A DNA stretch of 64,000 nt, taken from assembly GCF_023155855.1 (NCBI RefSeq), contig NZ_JAKNUT010000001.1, positions 186,001 to 250,000 of the forward strand, written 5' to 3'. A model generated the notes under the pieces. That model saw nothing but the letters and a program-made list of their open reading frames with translations. It was not told the origin of the DNA and did not search any database. Position numbers and translations under genes: made by a program. How positions within the stretch are numbered: position 1 is the stretch's first letter; each line of letters opens with the position of its first letter. Of this stretch, positions 58,665-64,000 are shown piece after piece. This DNA comes from Microbacterium aoyamense (GTDB lineage Bacteria; Actinomycetota; Actinomycetes; Actinomycetales; Microbacteriaceae).

Positions 58665-59912
58665 TCAGTCGACGCTGAGCGCGGCGATCCGCCGATCGAG
58701 ATGGCGCTGCTCGGCGGGGTTGGCGCTCAGGCGTCGCGCCTTCGCGAGCGCATCGCGCGCGGCATCCCTCTCTCCCCCACGTGCCAGCAGTTCGCCGCGC
58801 GTGGCCCAGTACAGGTGATAGGCGTCGAGCCCCGTCACGCTGTCGAGCGCGACGAGCCCCGCTCGAGGTCCGTCGGACATCGCGATCGCGGCGGCGTGAT
58901 TGAGCGCGACGATCGGCGACGGGTCGTCCTCGAGCAGACGCCGGTAGACCCGCACGATCGCGGGCCAGTCGGTGTCGGCGGCTTCCCGCGCATTCGAGTG
59001 GTACCGCGCGATGACGGCTTGGAGTTGATAGGGGCCAGGATCCGCCCGACGCATCGCCGTCGCGAGCACGCCGTTCGCCTGCGCGATCAGCTCGGCGTCC
59101 CACAGGGTTCGATCCTGTGCGTCGAGCAGCACCATCTCGCCGCCCGCGAATCGCGCATCGGTGCGCGATCGTGCGTAGAGCTCGAGGGCCAACAGCCCCT
59201 CGACCTCGGCATCACCGGGGAGCACCTCGTGCAGACGGATCGTGAGGCGGATCGCCTCCTCCATGAGGTCGAGACGCGCACCGGCCGCCGGACCGCGCGA
59301 GAGATAGCCCTCGTTGAAGATGAGGTAAAGGATGCCGAGCAGCGCACCCACGCGGGACGACAGATCGGCGGGGACCGAGAGCGGGATACCCGCATCGCGG
59401 ATCTTGCGCTTGGCCCGGACGATGCGCTGCGCGATCGTCGCCTCGGGGACGACGAACGCCGCGGCGATCTCTGCTGTGGTGAGTCCGCCGACGAGACGCA
59501 GCGTGAGTGCGACCTGGATGTCGGGCGCGAGCGCCGGATGACAGCACAGCAGCATCAGCCGAAGCTGCTCGTCGCCGACCTCGGCGTGGTCCAGGACCAT
59601 GTCATCCTCCTCTCCGCTCTCGAAGGGATCATGCGCGTCGGGCCGAAGGACAGCGAGGTCGGCTCCGGCCGCGAGCGTCCGACGCCGGGCCGATGCCGCG
59701 CGCCGAAGACGGTCCACCGCGCGATTCCGCGCGACCGTGTAGAGCCAGGCCGGCGGGTTGTCGGGCACGGTCGTCCAGTCGAGGGCTTCGACGAGGGCAT
59801 CCTGCACCGCGTCATCGGCGACCTCGAGACCGAACCTAGCGGCGAGGAGAGCGAGCACGCGACCGCTCTCCTCGCGCGCCAGGCGTGTGAGTGCGTCGGG
59901 CTGCGACGTCAC
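58665..59912 (-). CDS. ECF42-type sigma factor with DUF6596/TPR-like extension
   Basis: A 415-residue sigma factor. Region 2 is ALLAARFGLEVADDAVQDALVEAL with WLYTVARNRAVDRLRR. Region 4 is VALTLRLVGGLTTAEIAAAFVVPEATIAQRIVRAKRKIR. A long helical extension (GYLSRGP, EEAIRLTIRLHEVLP, ELYARSR, RYHSNAREAADTDW, ALNHAAAIAMSDGP) is typical of ECF42. Its ATG overlaps the DGPF gene stop by 4 nt. ECF42 factors characteristically pair with DGPF proteins and have no classical anti-sigma factor, which matches here. Confidence 0.9.
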   Translation of the reverse strand: MTSQPDALTRLAREESGRVLALLAARFGLEVADDAVQDALVEALDWTTVPDNPPAWLYTVARNRAVDRLRRAASARRRTLAAGADLAVLRPDAHDPFESGEEDDMVLDHAEVGDEQLRLMLLCCHPALAPDIQVALTLRLVGGLTTAEIAAAFVVPEATIAQRIVRAKRKIRDAGIPLSVPADLSSRVGALLGILYLIFNEGYLSRGPAAGARLDLMEEAIRLTIRLHEVLPGDAEVEGLLALELYARSRTDARFAGGEMVLLDAQDRTLWDAELIAQANGVLATAMRRADPGPYQLQAVIARYHSNAREAADTDWPAIVRVYRRLLEDDPSPIVALNHAAAIAMSDGPRAGLVALDSVTGLDAYHLYWATRGELLARGGERDAARDALAKARRLSANPAEQRHLDRRIAALSVD

Positions 59913-60265
59913 ATCTGTACGTCGCGCAGGAGCGGACGCACCTCGAACGAGCCCGCGGGCAGCGGCAGCGAGGTCGCGATCGCGAGCGCCGCGTCGAGAT
60001 CGGCAGCTTCGACGATGTAGAACCCGCCGAACTGCTCCTTCGTCTCGGCGAACGGACCGTCGACGATCGTGTCGCCACCGCCGAAGGCACGACGGATCGT
60101 CGTCGCCGTCTCGGTCGGCTGAAGCTGACCGCCCGCGACCAGCGCACCGGACGCGCCGTGCGTGCGGTTGAACTCGAGCCAGGGCGCCATGTACTCGTCG
60201 AAACCGGGCTGGCCCGGTTCGGGCGCGGGGTAGGGCTCGGTGTGGATCAGGATCATGTACTGCAT
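59909..60265 (-). CDS. YCII-related DGPF-domain protein, partner of the ECF42 sigma factor
   Basis: A 118-residue protein with MQYMILIHTEP at the N-terminus and the name-giving motif VDGPFAETKEQFGGFYIVEAAD at about 68-89. Known DGPF genes are targets and partners of ECF42 sigma factors; biochemical role is not settled. ATG behind GGGAGA; overlaps the sigma gene by 4 nt. A DUF1761 membrane gene lies 28 bp upstream on the same strand and may belong to the operon. Confidence 0.9.
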   Translation of the reverse strand: MQYMILIHTEPYPAPEPGQPGFDEYMAPWLEFNRTHGASGALVAGGQLQPTETATTIRRAFGGGDTIVDGPFAETKEQFGGFYIVEAADLDAALAIATSLPLPAGSFEVRPLLRDVQM

Positions 60266-60293
60266 TGGTGTCTCCCTGTGATGTACGAGTGGA

Positions 60294-60698
60294 TCAGATG
60301 CCGAACAGACCGATGACGAGCCCCATGACGAGGACGACCGTCAGTTGGTGTCCCATGTCGATGACGTAGAGACGCACGGGCCTCTGCTCGAAAAGGTACT
60401 CGACGGCGCAGCGTGCCGCCGTGAACCCGAGCCAGCCGACGGCCGCGACGACGAGTGCGACGCCGAGGAACGAACCTCCGACGCTCTCGTGCACGAAGGA
60501 CGTCGCCAGCGCCTGGACGACGGCCGTGACGACCGTCGCGACGAGCGCCAGCAGGTACACCGACCAGTGCGTCGCCGCACCGAGTTCGACTCCGGCGGCG
60601 CGCGCCCACGGCCGGCCGAGGAGCGCCTTCGAGAACCACAGCGCCCCGACTGCCATGCCGGCCACCGACGCGATCGCAACGGCCACGAAGTTCAGCAT
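60294..60698 (-). CDS. DUF1761 family membrane protein
   Basis: A 134-residue membrane protein with four helices. The GMAVGALWFSKALLGRPWARAAG segment and the C-terminal YVIDMGHQLTVVLVMGLVIGLFGI fit DUF1761. The ATG at 60698 is 8 nt behind GGGAGG; a GTG at 60707 would sit on that site. It lies upstream of the DGPF and ECF42 genes, which are often accompanied by such a membrane protein. Function unknown. Confidence 0.78.
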   Translation of the reverse strand: MLNFVAVAIASVAGMAVGALWFSKALLGRPWARAAGVELGAATHWSVYLLALVATVVTAVVQALATSFVHESVGGSFLGVALVVAAVGWLGFTAARCAVEYLFEQRPVRLYVIDMGHQLTVVLVMGLVIGLFGI

Positions 60699-60793
60699 GA
60701 GATCCACCTCCCTGAGAGCGGGTATCTCCTGCTCTCACTGCAATGACGCAGGAGGCGCGGCGGATCGACAGGTTGTGGCGAAGTTCTTTCTCG

Positions 60794-61480
60794 TCAGCGG
60801 CCCCAAAGCCGTGCGACGTCCTGCGACGACAGCCAGCGGCTGTAGGTCGGTGACTGCGGCCACCCCTCGGGCGAGTCCTGCCACTCCTCCTGCCGGCCCC
60901 ACGGGAGGACGTCGACCAGCGGGAAGGTGTACATGAGCTGCTCGGTGCCGCGGCCGTTCGTGTGCCACGTGCGGTACACGGTGTCGCCCTCGCGCAGGAA
61001 CACGTTGACGGCGAATCCGCCACCCGGAGGCGCGTCGACATCGGCGCCGAAGTCGCTGCCCGCGGTCGAGTACCACTCCATCCGGTTGCCGACCTTCTCG
61101 CGGTACGCGAGCGCCTCGTCGATCGGGCCCTGTGTGACGATGACGAAACGGGCGTCGTACTGCTCGAGGAACTCGAGGCGGTCCCACTGCATCGTTCCGC
61201 TCGTGCAGCCGCCGCACTGCCACTCCTTGCCTTCGAACCACATGTGGTTGTAGACGATGAGCTGCCGCTTGCCCTCGAAGACGTCGACGAGCCGCACGGG
61301 TCCGTCCTTGCCGACGAGCGTGTAGTCGGGCATCTCGACCATCGGCAGGCGCCGCCGCTGGGCGGCGATCGCGTCGAGCTCGCGCGTCGCGGCCTTCTCG
61401 CGCACGCGCAGCTCGGCGAGCTCCTTCTGCCACTCCTCTGCGCTCACGACGCGCGGGAGTGCGGTGGTGTCGGTCGTCAT
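60794..61480 (-). CDS. DUF899 family protein (thioredoxin-like)
   Basis: A 228-residue protein. VSAEEWQKELAELRVREKAATRELDAIAAQRRRLPMVEM at the N-terminus, then GKRQLIVYNHMWF, and GGCTSGTMQWDRL with the single active-site-like Cys pair region (QCGGCTS), identify DUF899, a thioredoxin-fold family of unknown function. Its ATG overlaps the MFS stop by 4 nt and follows GGAGG, so it is translated with the transporter. Confidence 0.88.
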   Translation of the reverse strand: MTTDTTALPRVVSAEEWQKELAELRVREKAATRELDAIAAQRRRLPMVEMPDYTLVGKDGPVRLVDVFEGKRQLIVYNHMWFEGKEWQCGGCTSGTMQWDRLEFLEQYDARFVIVTQGPIDEALAYREKVGNRMEWYSTAGSDFGADVDAPPGGGFAVNVFLREGDTVYRTWHTNGRGTEQLMYTFPLVDVLPWGRQEEWQDSPEGWPQSPTYSRWLSSQDVARLWGR

Positions 61481-62937
61481 GATCGGACCTCCTCGGTCTC
61501 GTCGGTGGTTTCGTCGATGGATGCTTCGGCGCCCCCGTCCGCGGGTGCCGGAGCCGCGGCATCCCCTGCATCGTCGTCGACCGGCAGGGAGGGTTCGGCG
61601 TTCTCGTACGCCTCGGTCAGGTCGCGGTAGGGCTTGGAGAGGAAGGCGAGGAACACGACGAGCAGCATGATCGCGCTCGCGGCCATGAAGGCGAGCGCGA
61701 TGCCGCGGGCCTCTCCCTCGCCGAGCAGCCAGCCCCACGTGGTTCGCCCGGCATCGGACTCCATGTACGGGATGAGCCAGAACTGCGCGAGGGGGCCGAT
61801 CACGAAGGCGGAGAGCGGCGCGGCGGCGGACTCGACGCTCTGCGCGAAGCCGAAGACGCGGCCCTGCTTCTCGAACGGCACGACGCGCTGCACGATCGTC
61901 TGCTCGGAGGCCTCGGCGATCGGCATGAGGCACATGAACAACAGGATGCCGAGCGCGTAGATCCACCACACCTCTCGGATCGCGAACGTCATGCCGAGCA
62001 CGGCGACCCCGACGTTGACCCACAGCATCGTGCGCACGGGCTTCTTGCCGAGGCCGAAGGTCGCGACGATGATGCCACCCGCGATGAACCCGATGCTCGT
62101 GACCCCGAGCACGATGCCCCAGATCTCGACGGGGAAGAGCGTGAGTCCGTAGGGATCCATGAGCGCCATGAAGACGCCGCCGACGAGGTTGTTGAACGTC
62201 GAGAAGAGGATGAGGGCGAGCAGGCCCGGCACCATCATGACCGCCGGGATGACACCCTTCAGGCCGAAGCCCGTCGGAGCGCCTTCGACGTGAGCGACCC
62301 CGCGCTCTGGGATCGGCACGAAGAGCAGGTGCACGAGGGCGACCGCCGTCGCGACGATCGCGATGACGATCGTGCCGCCCATGCCGGCGAAGCCGATCGA
62401 CAGACCCGAGAACACGCTCGTGACGGCGAACGCGATGCCCTGAACGGTGCCGACGAGACCGTTCGCGCGGTCGCGGCGATCGGCGGGCACGAGCAGCGTC
62501 ACGGTCGTCGAGAGCGCGATGTTGCGGAGGTTCTCGACGACACCGCCGAGCAGGATGACGCCGGCGAAGACCCAGAACCACGGTCCGCCCCAGTCCACCA
62601 GCACGGACTCGGGGAACGTGAAGTAGAGCATGCCCGCGATCAGGTAGGTCACCAGGGTCACCATGCTCGAGAGCATCATGACCGCCTTCTTCTTCATGCG
62701 ATCGACGAGCGCCCCGAACACGACGCCGAGCAGGGCCGTGAGCAGCATGAACGACCCGCCGATGATCGCCGTCGCGAGCACCGAGCGTGTCTCGAGGTAG
62801 GCCCAGAAGGTGAGACCCCACCAGAGGAAGCTCGAGGTGACGTTCGCCAGCGCCGTGTTGACCAGCACCTGGTAGAAGCTGCGAAGGGTGCTCGGCCCGG
62901 GCTTCTGCTGGACCGGTTCTGCGGTCGTGTCGGTCAT
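61477..62937 (-). CDS. MFS transporter (12-helix, MFS_3-type)
   Basis: A 486-residue inner-membrane transporter. LGVVFGALVDRMKKKAVMMLSSM between helices 2 and 3 and ADRRDRANGLVGTVQGIAFAVTSVFSG after helix 4 resemble the enterobactin-exporter-like/macrolide-efflux-type MFS_3 group. A long acidic C-terminal tail (PVDDDAGDAA onward) is cytoplasmic. Divergent from a TetR regulator across tandem 12-bp repeats, so inducible efflux is likely. Substrate unknown. Confidence 0.88.
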   Translation of the reverse strand: MTDTTAEPVQQKPGPSTLRSFYQVLVNTALANVTSSFLWWGLTFWAYLETRSVLATAIIGGSFMLLTALLGVVFGALVDRMKKKAVMMLSSMVTLVTYLIAGMLYFTFPESVLVDWGGPWFWVFAGVILLGGVVENLRNIALSTTVTLLVPADRRDRANGLVGTVQGIAFAVTSVFSGLSIGFAGMGGTIVIAIVATAVALVHLLFVPIPERGVAHVEGAPTGFGLKGVIPAVMMVPGLLALILFSTFNNLVGGVFMALMDPYGLTLFPVEIWGIVLGVTSIGFIAGGIIVATFGLGKKPVRTMLWVNVGVAVLGMTFAIREVWWIYALGILLFMCLMPIAEASEQTIVQRVVPFEKQGRVFGFAQSVESAAAPLSAFVIGPLAQFWLIPYMESDAGRTTWGWLLGEGEARGIALAFMAASAIMLLVVFLAFLSKPYRDLTEAYENAEPSLPVDDDAGDAAAPAPADGGAEASIDETTDETEEVRS

Positions 62938-63001
62938 GAGTCCTCGTCGTCGTCGGTGCGGTGCTGAGGTTGCGTGCCGGCTGCGGGTAGGGTGGATGTG
63001 G

Positions 63002-63036
63002 ACACCGTACACATTTCGATGTTCACACCGTACACA
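63002..63036. promoter_or_regulatory. tandem 12-bp direct repeats, candidate TetR operators
   Basis: ACACCGTACACA occurs at 63002-63013 and exactly again at 63025-63036, a 23-bp period (about two turns), in the gap between the MFS and TetR genes. Both promoters must lie here. Confidence 0.7.
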
Positions 63037-63054
63037 CTCGGCCGGAGTGACGCA

Positions 63055-63699
63055 ATGACCTTGCAGGCCCGCACGTATCATCACGGAGACCTCCGACGTT
63101 CGCTCGTCGACGAGGGCCTCAAGCTCGCACGCAGCGGTGGCCCCTCGGCGCTGACGCTGCGAGAGGTCACGCGCGCCGCCGGAGTCTCGCCCAACGCGGC
63201 GTACCGCCACTTCGCCGACCGCGAGGATCTCGTGCGCGCCGTCGCCGGGGAGTCCCAACTCGCGCTCGCCCGCGCGATCATGGCCCGGGTGAGCGATGCT
63301 CCTGCGGATCTCGACCGCGCCGAGGCATCCATCGAACGCCTGCGCCGGGTCGGTCGCGCCTACATCGACTTCGCGCGATCGGAGCCCGGCTGGTTCGAGC
63401 TCGCCTTCTTCACGCAGGACACCCAGGCAAGCCGCGGCATCGTGACGCTCGACGACGAGATCGTCGCGCCGTTCCAGCTGCTGATGGACACGCTCGACGC
63501 GATGGTGGATGCCGGAGCACTCGCCCCCGAGCGACGCCCGCTCGCCGAGTGGGCGTGCTGGTCGGCCGTGCACGGCTTCGCCGACATCGCGGTGCACGGC
63601 CCCGTCCGGTGGCAGCCTCCGGAGGTCATCGACGCCCTCGCGGCGGCCGTCGTGGAGGCCGCGATCACGGGCGTCCGCGGCACGGCAGAGCCCGCCTGA
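63055..63699 (+). CDS. TetR-family transcriptional regulator (WHG-type C-terminal domain)
   Basis: A 214-residue repressor. Helix-turn-helix: SALTLREVTRAAGVSPNAAYRHFADREDLV. The ligand domain contains WACWSAVHGFADIAV, the WHG motif of TetR_C_33-type regulators. ATG 63055 is preferred because homology starts at YHHGDLRRSLV soon after; an upstream in-frame ATG would include the operator repeats. It probably represses both itself and the divergent MFS/DUF899 operon. Confidence 0.9.
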   Translation: MTLQARTYHHGDLRRSLVDEGLKLARSGGPSALTLREVTRAAGVSPNAAYRHFADREDLVRAVAGESQLALARAIMARVSDAPADLDRAEASIERLRRVGRAYIDFARSEPGWFELAFFTQDTQASRGIVTLDDEIVAPFQLLMDTLDAMVDAGALAPERRPLAEWACWSAVHGFADIAVHGPVRWQPPEVIDALAAAVVEAAITGVRGTAEPA

Positions 63700-63834
63700 C
63701 GGGCTCGGCTCACACGGTTCTGCCAGGGACACCTGGGGTTTCGTCCAGACAGGGTGCGCAGACTCGATGACCGTGCCCGACCCGAGGGCACCTCGCGTCA
63801 CCGTGCGGACGCCACCCGAACCGCGCACGCTCTC

Positions 63835-64000
63835 ATGCAGAAACGCTCCACTTTCACGCCCGTCCGCCGCGCCCGTCACCACTCGCCGCTCCTCGTCGTG
63901 TCAGGAGTCCTGCTCGGCGCGCTCCTCGCATCGGGCGCCGGTGCGGGAGCCATGGCCGCCACGGGCGAGCAGCCGGTCAACGAGACGCTCGTGGATGTCA
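63835..64000 (+). CDS. N-terminus of a secreted protein (partial)
   Basis: ATG 63835 opens a frame that leaves the window. It has a basic n-region (MQKRSTFTPVRRARHH), a hydrophobic core (LLVVSGVLLGALLASGAGAGA) and a probable signal peptidase site near AMAATG, followed by EQPVNETLVDV. This is a Sec signal peptide with moderately long n-region. The mature protein is not identifiable from 15 residues. No clear ribosome site precedes the ATG; the 135-bp gap before it shows no strong element. Confidence 0.6.
   Translation, partial: MQKRSTFTPVRRARHHSPLLVVSGVLLGALLASGAGAGAMAATGEQPVNETLVDV

Noticed and set aside
1..64000. tRNA, rRNA, prophage or transposase genes
   Set aside because: I looked for cloverleaf-like GGTTCGA arms, integrase/transposase motifs and terminal inverted repeats with flanking duplications and saw none that held up.

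Overview
The window reads as chromosomal DNA of a high-GC actinobacterium, most likely Microbacterium or a close Microbacteriaceae relative. The evidence is the strong GC bias at third codon positions, frequent GTG starts, many leaderless-looking promoters (a -10 hexamer lying 6 nt before the start codon), a DtxR/IdeR-type iron box, 4-bp ATGA/GTGA gene overlaps, and a recurrent GGATGC/GCATCC hexamer. I found no rRNA, tRNA, CRISPR array, prophage or insertion sequence. Gene density is very high.

Layout. 1-13.2 kb is mostly housekeeping: alpha/beta hydrolase, cation-efflux protein, flavin/F420-type oxidoreductase, tadA, upp, a PLP decarboxylase with a membrane partner, a DUF3467 protein, a RecB-nuclease/helicase fusion, glutamine-dependent NAD synthetase and a PPTase-like protein. 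13.3-20.1 kb holds a small Ala/Pro-rich exported protein, an APH-like kinase, a two-component system, a phytoene-desaturase-like flavoprotein and a lipase maturation factor. 20.3-31 kb holds an MFS exporter, MTA/SAH nucleosidase, small membrane proteins, a secreted SGNH esterase, sbcCD, a frameshifted hydrolase and several small genes.

31.1-42.3 kb is a carbohydrate locus: solute-binding lipoprotein, two permeases, GH42 beta-galactosidase, LacI regulator and GH31 alpha-xylosidase in one minus-strand operon, with a divergent GH43 enzyme and a second LacI regulator. It would suit import and trimming of xylose/galactose-decorated oligosaccharides such as xyloglucan fragments. 42.4-45.3 kb holds a Cys-rich micro-ORF ahead of a receiver-less winged-helix regulator, an AlkA-type glycosylase and small proteins. 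45.3-49.9 kb is an iron-regulated siderophore import operon ending in a siderophore-interacting reductase. 49.9-64 kb carries a SigJ-like sigma factor with two associated genes, an S9 peptidase, an aldo/keto reductase, a PCD-glyoxalase fusion, a ROK kinase, a trans-sulfuration enzyme divergent from an Lrp regulator, an ECF42-type sigma factor with its DGPF partner, an MFS/DUF899 operon with a divergent TetR regulator, and the start of a secreted protein.

The most unusual signal is a set of dispersed intergenic elements built from 19-bp modules in inverted orientation. Outer modules are separated by 38, 27 or 17 bp, steps of about one helical turn, and several unrelated sequence families share the geometry exactly. 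Other notable points are the Cys-rich micro-ORF, a 34-bp perfect palindrome between a binding-protein gene and its permeases, a decarboxylase frame that runs antisense through all of upp, and a hydrolase with a one-base frameshift.
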